Of a stretch of 64,000 nt of DNA, positions 14,351 to 26,345 are shown one piece after another. Positions within the stretch are counted from its first letter, which is position 1. Each line of letters opens with the position of its first letter. The stretch comes from Edolisoma coerulescens. Its lineage: Eukaryota; Chordata; Aves; Passeriformes; Campephagidae. The notes under the pieces were generated by a model that did not search any database, was not told where the DNA came from, and saw nothing but the letters and a program-made list of their open reading frames with translations. The translations under genes and the position numbers were made by a program. The stretch covers positions 379,104-443,103 of the forward strand of contig VWZW01004095.1 of the NCBI GenBank assembly GCA_013397115.1, given 5' to 3'.

Positions 14351-16319
14351 GTGCTCTTTAATGTAGATTTCAGGTGATTTTCCTTCATCTGGTGGCTGCT
14401 GCGATCATAAGATGTCAGGGTATTATTTGTTTAATACAGAACAAGGCAATAGGGATCCTAAGGGTACAATGCCAGAAATAAGTGAGCCAGAAGGGACACC
14501 CATAAGCAGCACTATCTGGATGTGCACTCTCTGGAATCACTGCATGACGATTTATCGTTCCTGTACAAATTAAAAAGTCAGGTTAAAGGAGGCAGCTGAG
14601 TCTTGCCACTGGGGCTGTATTGCTGCAGCACTCAGGTGCCCTGCAAAATCTCCAGTCTGGCATTTTTTACTTCAAGGGATGCTAAGGGTGTGCATCAACA
14701 GCCAGCTCAACAGCAGTGGGATGTCCAGGGCTAAATTGACACAGTCAATTTGACATGGGATTATGACTGTGTTGCTCAAGAGTGGAAAGGTGCCAGGCAG
14801 GACCAGTACTCTCCACTCCCCTCCACTGATGGAACAGCAGAGCACCTGTGCCTGCACTCCATCAAACATGGTAACACAGACCAGGGTTTAACAGTTCGTT
14901 CTCTTCCATCTCATGCTTTCCTCATCCAACTTCCCGGGGAGGATTTGGGGATGAACTTCCTTTCTGAAGAGTCTGGGGCTTTTTTAGATGAGTGGAGATA
15001 AATGAGAAGTTGAATTGGGTGTGAAATGAATTGGCAGTTTGGCTAAATTCTGTAAATTGTTTTTCATTGGAATAAAAGGGAAGAGGATTGGTGCTGTATA
15101 TTTTGAGACTCGCTTTTCTGATATGGACCTTTTAAAATTGGAAGTGGATACTTACTTCAAATGTGTTACATGAGTTAAGATTCCACCTGGCAAACATATG
15201 GTCTGCTCTGCTGTGGTTCAGCAAAAATTCTGTCATGTTCAGCTAGGGTCACAACCTGATTCTACAACTTGACTCTAAAGAGCTCTACTTTAAATCTATA
15301 ATTTTCATATAACTTTAGATTTCTCTAAGTATTTAATTTTTAAAAAAGCAATGAGAAGAGAGGAAAATGAACCACTGTCAGTGAGCAACCTAAGGGTGTT
15401 TATTTTGGACCTCGCTGGAACTGCCTGTTTGAGTCCCTGCTACCTGCATCAGGCTCAGGTAAGAGCACAGGAGCCTGCCATGGTACCCACAGTGCAATGC
15501 ATCCCAATATTCTGCCTCTGATAGTGACCAGCATCAGCAGGTGTGGAAAGCTCTCTTGCTACTCTATAGTTAAAACATGGAAGTGCGAGGTTTAATAATC
15601 TCTCCCATATTTTTTAAATTTTGATTCTATTTATTCCAGTTATTCTTATGATTCTTGTAAATGCTCAAGTTGATTAAAACAAATCCTTGCTTCATCTACA
15701 TTACATAGATTTTTTTCTCTCTTAAATGAAACCAGCACTGCATTCTAAAGTTTGTGGACCAGAAATACAGAGGTTTCTGTGTAAGTTATTTCAGGGCAGA
15801 TGACACAGAGATGTTTCTTCTTTGTGAAGCTTCTGCTCTGTTACAACAGTACAACCCTTGTCAGATCACGATCAGTTCTATCACTTCTCTTTACTGCAGA
15901 GAGTGAACTTTTGGAAGGTTACCCTTAGTTAAGTTGCTCTATGCGCCAGGGCTAAATTATCTCAGAAGATATTATTTCAGGCCTCCATGCACAGCTTTTG
16001 GGGGAATCAGTAGTTTTAACATATGGAAAGTTTGTAGCTCAACATGTATTTGTTGGATTTGTGTCAAGTGCAAACCTCACTGAAATTGCTAACTCAAAAT
16101 TTTCCTCAGATGTTGTCAGTCTTGCTGATGTGGCAGCTGTAGTTTGCTGGCTTGGTGCCATGGTGCAGGTTTAGAAACCAAGCATCTTTTGCTGGCTGAT
16201 GTGAACTCACAGATATCTGTGTGCTCCTCCTTAATCATCTCATGCTTTTGTATGTACTGTTCTCCTGGGTGAGCTCACTGCCACCTTGGTGTCCTGCCTA
16301 ATGCCTATGTGGCATTTTG
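14351..16319. other. Non-coding unique sequence, no gene seen
   Basis: Mixed-composition sequence between the two pyrimidine-rich stretches. The segment at about 14.58-15.0 kb is a little richer in GC, with opposed short open frames on both strands. I found no recognisable product, repeat or RNA gene. Confidence 0.6.
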
Positions 16320-17060
16320 ACACCTAATTCTTCAAATTCAGGATCTTCCTTTGTGCAGACATTTTCTCTGCCCCCCTTCCCTTTGCCCCTGGTTTAACAA
16401 ATAAGAAAGAAGAGAAATTCTTGTCTTTCCTCCAAACCCATTCCCCATGCCTTTTCTTTCGTCAGTGTTGACAAGTCTTCCATCTTCCCAGACACTCAGA
16501 TTTACAACCATGAAACTGCTTTTCACTCCTCACTTCCTACTATTTGAGTCCCCATTCAATTTCGTCTTCTTTGCTTCTATAATCTTCTAAACCTACCTAT
16601 TTTTCTTCTGTGTCACTCATCATTTTGCTCTCATGGCCTACCTCAACCAGCTTCCCCTATGCAGCCTATCTAATACTCATCAGCTAAAATTATTTCTTCT
16701 TCCTCAGCTGAATCAGTGTTTCTTTTTTGCTATAAGTCCTTTTATTTTCTCTCACTCTTTCTACATCCAGTTCAAAAGCCCTGACAGAAGTTTTGTTTCT
16801 GCTGTACCCTCGTGTCTCAAATCCTGTCATGATTGTTTGCCCTTCCCACCCCTCTTGTTTCATTACTGTATCCTCCCTTCCCATCCTTGCAAGTGGAATT
16901 TGGGTCATACTTTTTCCAGTGTGCAAACTACCCAGTTCTTCCACTTAAACCTTTGCTGACATATCACCTTTGCTGGTTTTTTATGCTAGCATTTTCTCTA
17001 ATGTGCTGCTTACTATTTCCCACTGGAACAGTTCATGCTTCTCCGTATCATAAGTCACTA
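16320..17060. other. Pyrimidine-rich (plus strand) non-coding stretch
   Basis: A second long block dominated by C and T on the plus strand, like that at 13.5-14.35 kb. The 108-codon and 85-codon plus-strand frames inside it are Phe/Leu/Ser/Pro-rich products of that bias. The opposite strand is correspondingly A/G-rich and gives Arg/Glu/Lys-rich frames. Confidence 0.55.
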
Positions 17061-20000
17061 CTCATGAAATTAGACGACGTTAATGGTTAAGCTTAGAGCT
17101 TGATACCATTCAATTCTGTTTATCTCTGTCTTGTATTTCTTCAGTTTAAATTTTATCCCCTTTCTTTGAAGTGGGCATTCTGGTACAGGAATTCTGTTTT
17201 ATCAGTTAATGGGTATTTGGTACTGATGTGGCTAATCTGTAGTCAGAATCATTACAAACGCCTCCAAAATCATTAGTGAGATGACAAGAATAATAAATAT
17301 TTCTCTTCATCCTTCTGGGGGACCACAGCCTCCAGAGCAATCCTTCTCTGTTCCACGCATGTTCCAACCTTCTCCCTTGCAAGCACTCTTCCAGTTTTAT
17401 AAGTGAATCCTTTGTTGAAAATATAGATAGAAATTTGGCAAGCACCTTTCCACAAGGATTGGGAAGATTTCTGAAAAATCCACTGCTGTAGAAGTTGTAT
17501 GTACAAGTTTTTGGAGGTGAAATATCTTGCAGAGAAAATAGAGTGAATGCTTAGCATTCACCTCTTTTAACTTTTGCATTTGGTAGCAGTGTCCTAAGAA
17601 TAAATACTAATGCTTTACCTTTCAAAAACACACAACATCAGATTTTATATTTACAGAATTTGGGGAAAATAGCCACCATTAAGTATACTGGTGAACTTGT
17701 ATAGCTATTTGAGAACCTCATCACTATATTAGATTTATTTAACAATGAAAATCTGTCTGCATGAGAAATTAAATTATATTATACACTCAGCAGTATAAGT
17801 TACTCCCACACACTTGTAGCAAATGTAACTTTTAGTGGCAGTAGCTACAGCCTTTGTAGCCCAAATGAATTTGACTGATGTGATCTGTTCGTTTTAATTA
17901 TAAAAGCTGTTACTAGTGATAGGAGTATTACTTTGGAACAGGCTTGTCAAACATAAGTTCTCTCTCTCTAGATGTTTTCATTAAGAGATCTACTTTTCAA
18001 GCCAATAAAATTGTCTCCAGTCTAAAGATGAAACATTATATTCTGTGGAGAAGTACTACTTTGCCTTCTGAGCATCTAGCTACATGATGTGATATATACA
18101 TACATACATATTTATTTAAACATCATTCTCTTCTGCAAATCAATTCATTCTGGATGCAAACCAGAAATCTTTTGAGGCAACTTAATATACAACTTCAAGA
18201 ATAAGTGGTTTCTGCTTGGGTTTCAGTCTGTCTCTTTCATGGGTAATGCACAAGGATAAGGGCTAGAATACTTAAGTCTTTAGCCCATACTAATCGGAGC
18301 TGAGAAAATCAAGCCTTATTTGAGCCAGTGCCTACTTCAAACTTGAACATAAAGTTAATATTTTTTCGGAAGTGATTTCTGAATATTCATCCTGTTACTG
18401 TTAGCTGAGACTGCTGAACATCATGCACACTGACTTCACTTGGAAGTGGATGCATCTACACTTCTCTGTGTTCAGAAATAGCATGAATACATCAGGAAGT
18501 CCTCCATTTCAAAAACTTACAGGAGCAGAAAAATTAAGCCTGCTTTATTAATGACAATGCTCCTTGGAAAAAACTAGCATATGATATAGACCAAAATGTG
18601 TCATTTTTCCAATATATTTTAGTTCTACAATTCTTCATATTCTCTCCCAACAAGATAAAAGTTTAACATTTCAGTCTAACTTTCCATACACATATCTCAA
18701 ATCACATATAAAAATATGCATATGCATATGTTAGAGGGCAAAACAAATGTACACAACCATGTGGGATGAGAGAAGCTGTGAAACAGCAGCTGTAATAAAA
18801 AAATTTAATGCAGATATGTATTCTTTTATCATCAGATTATTGTAGATTAAATTTTATGGTTTCACAAAAAAAAAAAAGAAACAATATAAAAATAGGAAAA
18901 CTTACTTGTCTTTTAAAAATATTTGCTGAAGGGATAAACTCCTTGAAACCTTAATGTTTACATCACCACAGTTTAAACAAAAACATCTTTAAGGCACTTG
19001 GCTTCAAAGATTAGTCCTGTGTGTGGGAACAGGACCTCTAGCAATGGGACCAGTTTTCTGGGCAGGTCTGATTTATACGTGATTTGTAAGGCAGACTTGC
19101 CAAGTTTATGTTCCCTATGCAATGCTGAGGGCCAAGCCCTATTCTGGTGCCAGCCAGCACAGCACCACTATTTACAGACATACCTAATAAAAATGAGCCA
19201 AGCATGTGTCTCTCAGAGTTCCCGGAATAGTCACTTCTGTACTTAACCATTAGAGTAAAGTATTCCAATGAGACATTTGCCAGACTGGTACAACTGAGCC
19301 CTGGTTCTGACTCTGTTGAAGTTTACTGCAATGTGTATGTTATGTATCAGTGTTGACATGGGTGTGCTCATTTATAAATACAGGTTTATTTAAAGTAATT
19401 TGGTCTGGAGGGATCTAGTACATATTTGCGGGAAAGATCATAATATCCACTGGCATATGCATGCAGCCATATGCCAAAGGAAAAAAAAAGACAAATATCA
19501 TGTAACTTCACAAGGTTATATTACGGGCACCAGCAACTCAAGTCCAAATCTAAGGTAAATCCCCATCCATAGCCTTTGTACCATACGTACTGCTGTCGTG
19601 CTGACCTCGATCCATAAAATTTGCAGTTAATTTGGAGAATCAGTTCCACAGAGGACAAGCCCCTATTACCCTGGTTTGAAGGGCAAATGGGGTTCAGATA
19701 TTTACCAGAGAGAGGACTGAGTCATTTGCATCATGTCTGTGTTGTCCTAGGGCTACTTTCACATTCTTTCAGGATGGAAGACATGATTATTTTACATGTG
19801 TATAGTATCAAGGATATGGTCTGGTGAAGCAGGCATGCATCAAGCACCAAGGTGCCAATCAATGTGTTCTCAAGGGGTTTTCCACACACAAGCTAGTCAG
19901 AAGGTTTTTTTTTTTAAACACCTCTTCCCTTGAAAATGCTGATTTCTTGAAAATGTAACTTTTCAGAAAAAAAATCTAGTTTTTTCAAAAGTTTTTGTGA

Positions 20001-22841
20001 GGAGTCTCAGGTTTAGGATGACATTTCCCACAAGGGAAGAAGAGAGCCGTGTCCCATGCTACATAGTGGCTTGGAGTTCTCAGGCCAGTGGTGGTGAGGC
20101 TCCAGAAGCAGAGGGTAGCAGCTTTCCATTATGACGACTCTGTGTTTTACCGAGTTTCAGAGGAAAAAAATGAGGCACATTTCAAGATATCCCAGATTCT
20201 TCCTAGCACAAAATGGAAACAAAAGCTGAAACTTGGTGTGCCTGTGCATGTGTGTATGTACGCTGTGTAAGCACATGTATTGGAATTCTTGTTTCCCAGC
20301 TGCTGTTGTCACATGGTTGATGTATGCTTCTGGCTTAATATTAATTTTTTTGAGATTAATATTTTCTACGAATCCATCGGCAGAGGCCCATCTAGCTGAT
20401 GAATGCTCTGGCATTTAGAAACTCTGTGAGGCAGCTGTAATCTGCTTTCTGTATAGACTGTTTTGTGCCAGACATGGATAATTTTCACAACTTCCTAGAC
20501 AGCAGTGTCTTGTGAAGACACAAAATGTCCAGATGTGAACTGAAGTCCATGTTCTCAGCTGGGGAAAATGGTGCAGCACTGCCTTCAGCTTTGCTATGTA
20601 GGTACTATGGAGTACATGCAAAGCCACAGCTTGAATTTGACCCACCACTTAGGACATCACCACAGTGCTTGATTGCAGATCCTTTGAACCATTCTGGATA
20701 TGTGGCAAACTGGGGAAATTTCTCTTTGGCATGAGGCTGCCACATGAGAAAGCCACATTTCCGTTTTCCAATGAGGAAAAATTTGCTAGTGAGTGTTCTG
20801 GGTGAATTACTGACCTTAGGCATTTGGTAAAAATGCCTTCAGTTCCTTGCAAAAGCCTCCACGCAGATGCTAGCCTGCAACTTTCCAACGTGTAAGTATG
20901 AAATATTATGCCAGGGGCATATCTTACAAATTAATGTTTTGGAGACAGTGTCATAACCAAGGGAGGAGAAAAAATAAACTTTCTATGTAACAGAAAAGTT
21001 GTCCACTAGTCTTGCCAGTATTTAATTCTGATTGTGCAGGTCTCCCAAATGTTTGATGATATGGTTTACTGAACTCCACACCTGGATAAGTTGTGCTGGT
21101 TTTGCTTAAATTCATAATAAATATTTTAAAAAAAAAAAAAGACTGAATAATGGTCAGCTGAACTTCAATGTGAAGCATGTCATGTAATCCAGTTAGGCAA
21201 CTAATTTTGCTGTAAAAATGCTTTTGATGCAGTTGTAACTGTATTAAACAGATACAATCATCCCCTCCTGAAGACAGCAGAAGTTTAGAACTTGCCTTCT
21301 GTTGCTATCAATGAAATAGTTTATGCATTTTCTCTTTCCTAGAGAAACTACGACAGCCTTCTCCTTTCAGTCAGCAGTAGAACAAGTAGGAATTCAGTAA
21401 CTAAGACTCTTGATTGTTAGGATTCTAATAATTAGAGAAACAATGCTGTTTTCAGGATAAAGCTGGAGATCCACCACCTGAGGTTCTTACGGCTCTTCTT
21501 ACCTTGCTACTGATCTTTTGGTGTGACCTTAGGGAAGCTGTGTTATTTATGCAATGCTTTAATTATACTGCGTGGAAATAGGACATTATGACATTTTCTT
21601 TTCTTTGTTCAGCCTTTAAGCATTTTTCAATTAAGAATACTATGTGGCTGCAATCTAGGGAGTGTTGACCTCAGCTGCAAGCTTTCTGCTAAATTCAGCC
21701 TCTGCTAATTTTATCAGACCATCTAAAAGTAAAGGATTATTAAATGCTGCTTATGTATTTTAAAAAATCCTTTCACTTTGAAGTGCATCAGGTTCTAAAT
21801 GCTGTTTACTCCACTGGGGCTTACAGATCTTAGGTTGACTTTTTGTTCATAGTTTCCTAGCGCCTAAAATTCTTTGAAAATTCTTGTTATATTTTCACAT
21901 TAGCCAGAAGCTCCAAGATGACCCTGGAGCAAACTCTTGCAAATCTTTGAAACTCAGCAAGGGCCTCTGAGGCCCAGATTCTATTCAGAAGACAAGCTTT
22001 GCGTGTGGTTTTGTGTTTTATAGCAGAGTTTCCCACAGTTCCACTTTTAATATCTTTTTAAAATTATTTTAAAATAAGACAAAGAAGGAGAAATTGCCTA
22101 ACAACATAACAAAAAGTCTGAAAGAAGTGAAATAGTCTGTGATTCCAAACATGGTACTGCAGCTTTAAATACCTTATCAAATTGTTGAATCCAAGCCAAA
22201 CATCAATCATATTTGCAGATTTGGGTTTAAATAAACAGCACTGCAGTAGAAAATGGAACATTCTCACTTCACTGTTTACATTTCAGACAAGCCATCTCTG
22301 GAGGCCGACTCTGCTGTGAGCAATAGTTTCAGACTGATTTTGTTCTTTACTTGCTTTGCATTTGGGTATAGAGGTAAACCACTACATATAGTCAGGCCAA
22401 ATATATGACTGGAAATTCAGTATGTGCTGCTTGTATTTCTATATGACAAAACTAGAGCATCTTTCTGAAGAGAAATTGCTTCTTTAATGTGGTAATGTTT
22501 GCATGAAAATCTAAAAGGTTTGGGGCATACTTAAGCCTGCATCTCATTTTTTCGCTTTCCCCTAGACCTCTGTGCTGGTGTCTTCCTCTGCATCAGTCAG
22601 AAGTGAGACCCAATAAAAACCTGGCCATCTGTTGGGACACTGATGTCTTAGGAGGGTTCAGCTAGGTCTGTGCCACAGTACTAAAACCGTGTTTCCACCT
22701 GCAAGTGAAAAATACAATTTAAAATGCTGCAGTTCAGGTAGATGGTGCTGAACTACATATGGTGCTGACAAAAGCTTAGTGGGAGACCTCAGCAAAACAA
22801 GAACCTACTCACCACTCCCTGCAAAAACTCATGTGGTTCTG
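17061..22841. other. Non-coding unique sequence, no gene seen
   Basis: AT-rich sequence with short A runs (about 18866-18877 and 21127-21140), a CATA tetranucleotide run near 18.1 kb and a short ATGCAT-type palindromic run near 18.72 kb. Open frames are short and lack recognisable content. No known mobile element was identified. Confidence 0.65.
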
Positions 22842-23048
22842 CTAGCTTGTTGCCAGAGCTTTCTCTTTTTCCACAGCTGGTAAGATGGATTTCAGCACTC
22901 TCTCAATGAGCAATCCAGCACTAATAATTAGCATCATATCTGGAAGGCTACCGGCCTTTTCCCGACCCAGGCTTAGCTCTCTGGACATGCATATCCTAAA
23001 AGGTTTTCTGGAAGGCTTGCTCAGCATGCCTATTTCTCTAGCAAACAT
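22842..23048 (-). other. Unrecognised short open segment, possible exon or degraded coding relic
   Basis: A 68-codon minus-strand frame beginning MFAREIGMLSKPSRK and containing a balanced mix of charged and hydrophobic residues, with a hydrophobic segment LPDMMLIISAGLL. It reads more like ordinary protein than most frames in this window and holds two CpGs in otherwise CpG-poor DNA. The opposite strand is also open (73 codons from 22885), and that strand has a good polypyrimidine-AG acceptor-like site ending at 22876, so the strand is uncertain. I do not recognise a family. It may be a chance frame, a conserved non-coding element, or the relic of a retrocopy. No convincing acceptor and donor pair bounds the minus frame. 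Confidence 0.15.
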
Positions 23049-23695
23049 TTCAGTAGCAGCACAGATTCATAAACATTCTCTTTTTTTCAGAAGCCTAGCT
23101 AAATAGGTTTTGGAATTTTCTCATTCTGTATGGTGATTGATACTTTTACATGTTTTGCCAGAATTTCTTCTGTTACAGCCTAGGGACCACAGTAGTAAGT
23201 GTGCTTTATTATGAAGGTGAATAGATCCTGCTGCCACAACAAGGGAAAAAGACATCTTTTAGATTGAAGGTACCTGAGACTTCATGGTCACTAAATTATA
23301 TTCAGTTTTGGACTAAATTTGAGGCAGTTATTCCCACTCATGACCACTTTCATATAATGCCATAGTCACGAATGAGTGAGAGCTGAAATGCTATGTGTAT
23401 GACTACATGAATGCGCACAATCCATTACACTTCTTACCAGACATTTCCTGACATCCTACATTTTCAAGGAATCTTATCTTTCAGCAAGATTTGTAACAGG
23501 CAGTTCAAGTCACACAGACACTCATATCTTAAACATCCTTCCCCCTGACCTTGACAAATGCAGTCTTGTCTGGTCAGAGCCTTTGAGAATGCTGTTTTAA
23601 TGATCATTTTCCCAGCCTGCTGCTTTGATCTTGATACCCCTTCTCTTAGTGCACAATTGGCTACTCATCTCCCCCTCAAACAAAAGTGATTTCAC

Positions 23696-23852
23696 TTCCA
23701 AGACCAATCATGGCTTTCTTCCACCTTTTTCTTATTCGTTATCACAAAATCAACTTCCACCTCTGATTGACCTATAGTGTTAACCTTTATGCTGCTTGCT
23801 GCATTTTCAAGCAAGACCATTTTAGCACTTGCTTTCAAGTGGCCCCTCACAG
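23696..23852 (-). other. Candidate internal exon or coding relic, product unknown
   Basis: On the minus strand an acceptor-like sequence ending TTTTCCAG stops just before base 23852, and a GTGAAA donor-like sequence starts just after base 23696, which leaves 157 bases. The segment is open in one frame for 51 codons and encodes a soluble-looking peptide rich in Val, Glu and Lys, with SEVEVDFVITNKKKVEE near its end. An in-frame stop follows at 23692, so the frame only makes sense with splicing or as the end of a coding region. The pyrimidine tract before the acceptor is short and the donor is weak. No family was recognised. It lies about 650 bases upstream, in minus-strand order, of the other protein-like frame at 22842-23048. 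Chance remains the leading alternative. Confidence 0.2.
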
Positions 23853-25999
23853 CTGGAAAAGACGTTTTAGCTATGACAGTCACTTACTAGTTGTCTTTTG
23901 AGTCTTTGCTTAGAGTTTTGTTGGTTTTTTTTCCCAAAAAATATTGAAAAATGCTTTAATGCTGATGTTGTGCCAATACTCTTTATGCAAACAATGTCTA
24001 CATCCTTCTCTTCTGTCCTGCCTTACGTGTGCATTGTTGGTGTTTCATGCAGCTCCTGTCATAGGAGGTTTTGCCAGTAGGGTCCTAGAACATGGTGAAA
24101 ACATTTGAGCGCTCCAGTAACACAAATCAAAGTAATGAAGACCTTTTCCTCTCCTAATTATGTATAAAGTTTTCATAACAGCCGATTTTAAAAAGCAGCC
24201 ATTCCATAACCCCCTCAAGTGGGCCATACCCATCCCACAACGTTGCTCTGACATGACTACATTTGCATTACATGAAAAATTCATGTGCATCCTCTTCAAA
24301 CTTACGATCCAATGCCAGCAAAGTTATTGACATGAACATTTTTATGCTGCCAAAAGGAAGTTCTAGTTGGTTTTGGTTATGACTTTCAAGAAGGTAGTTT
24401 AAGTACACCTACTTAAGTGGAAACACTTTTCCAGTCAGCAAACACTGCCTGTGCATTGTAGTTGCATTTAGGGATTTTACCAGCACAACCACAATAACAG
24501 AAATTCTACGGTGCAGAGAAGGGCTGAAAACCTACCAACAAGCCCCTGAAAAAGCCCAGCAGTGACAGCCTGGCTCCATTGACATCCACAGGAATTTTGA
24601 CATTATCATGAGTGAAGATAGGATTTCACAAAAGATGTTTATGAAGTCTCACACATGGAGGCCATAAACTGGGAGCATTCCATAACATCCAGCCCTATAA
24701 ATGTCATGAATCTGCATCCACATTCTTTTAATGATGTTTCAGATGTAGGTCGAAGTCAGAGCTGATCTGAGTTCTGAAAAAAAAATATATATATAAATTT
24801 CATTTCAGTGACCTGTTTTAGATTTCTAACACTGAGGAAATCGTAGCAAACAGATAATTGCAACACATTTCCTTGAAATTCAACTGAGAAACTAGAATTT
24901 TTCAAGGGAAATATGAGGCTATTTGAACACAGCCACCCACCTAAACCAAAAGAAGTTTCCAGGCCCTGAGCTGCTTTAATTTTGGAGGTTTTGTTCAGAC
25001 AGCTAAAGTGGCAATCAATAAGACTATTTAACTCCTCAATCTGGCTTTTGTGATAAAAGGTCAGAGTTGAGAATGGCCAGACCACAGGCTGTTCTAAGAG
25101 GTGAGCTGGGTATATGTTGGATGAAAGTAGAAATGAGTTATCTGATGAATCCAGGAAGTACATTTAAAACATAAATGTAAACAAAAACAATTCAAAATTT
25201 TGTTCAAAATGGTAGAGAAATAATACAAGCTTAATCATGTATAGGTGACAGGGACATGAAGAAGAATTTTTAAATTTTTTTTAGTCAAATTTTGCCTGGG
25301 GACCTCTGACTTCAGAAGAAAAATGAAGGTGATTGTAGAAAATATAGAAGGAATGTCAGTGATCCTTATTAAAGCAATGGTCCTTTCAATGATTCCTCCC
25401 TTAGCTGACGTATTTTGATGTGTGCTTCATTTACTTCAGTTTTGCACATAAAGAAGAAAGAAATCTGAGTCAGGATAGCAGGGGGGAAAATCACTGGAGT
25501 GAAAATAAAAATAGAATCTTTTGTAACTTTCATGCTGGCTTTTATTTTAGCAGTATGCCAAAAACAGGGACTTCTGAAGACATTCCAAAAGAATGGCTTT
25601 TTAATTATCCTGCTGTTATATTGCTCAGTCATGAATCTTTTTGACAGTCTAAGTGCAAAAAGCTAAGAAAATGTATTTATAATCTTTGCTCTTTCCCTTC
25701 TCTCATGCATGTTTTTTCCCCATATTGGAGTAATAAATACTGGCATCATAATAGGAAGACACATTGAATGGTTCACTAATGAGTTGAAAGAGCTGAAGGC
25801 AGAGACTTGATCCAGAAGAAAGGGGTGTCTGTGATGGATGAGACAATAACAGTGACTTGAAAGCAGGAGCAGGACTAAACACACTCAGGGTTTTTGGGTT
25901 TTTGTTAGTATACATTCCTTCTTGCCTCGGGGACAATGATTTCAGTGGGATTCAAACCACTTGCCCAGATCTTTGGAAAGACCTGGCTGTGGCATGGCC
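23853..25999. other. Non-coding unique sequence, no gene seen
   Basis: AT-rich. It contains a 135-codon minus-strand frame (24756-25163) that ends in a Phe/Ile-rich tail translated from an A-run and TATA-run at about 24777-24799. No domain is recognisable, and I treat it as a chance frame. Confidence 0.6.
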
Positions 26000-26345
26000 T
26001 CCAGCAGAGCTTCTTGACACCCCACAGCCCCAGCAGATGGGGTCTCTGCAGTCGGGGAGCTGCTGCATGTGCACACTGAGTTCTGCACAAGCAGAAGGTG
26101 CTGCTCCTGCCACTCTTCATCAGCACATCCACCCTGCACTCCCATGCAGGTCAGCTGTATGGGACAGGGCTGGAGCAGAACAGAGCTTGGGGAATAAAGG
26201 AGATGGGGATGTCCCAGTGCTGCCTCTGAACTCGCCACACAGCAGGGGCGTTTCTCTTGCTGCACACAGCTGAGCTGAGCGGGGTCAGAGCTGGCAATGG
26301 GCTGCATTGCACTGGCTGCGGGGACTCGCTGAGTGTGTTGTGGCA
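26000..26345. other. Moderately GC-rich patch in AT-rich DNA
   Basis: Composition rises clearly above the flanks, with CTGCTG, CAGCAG, CCCCAGC and CTGCGGGG words and a handful of CpGs. Frames of about 137-138 codons are open on both strands, which is what a GC-rich, stop-poor patch gives by chance. No product is recognisable. It could be an old mobile-element fragment, a regulatory element or a non-coding exon. Confidence 0.3.

Noticed and set aside
16633..17090. Plus-strand frames of 108 and 85 codons
   Set aside because: Pyrimidine bias removes stops on this strand; the peptides are Phe/Leu/Ser/Pro-rich without domain features.
24756..25163. 135-codon minus-strand frame
   Set aside because: No domain, composition like the surroundings, and part of its tail comes from an A/TA simple run; best explained by chance.
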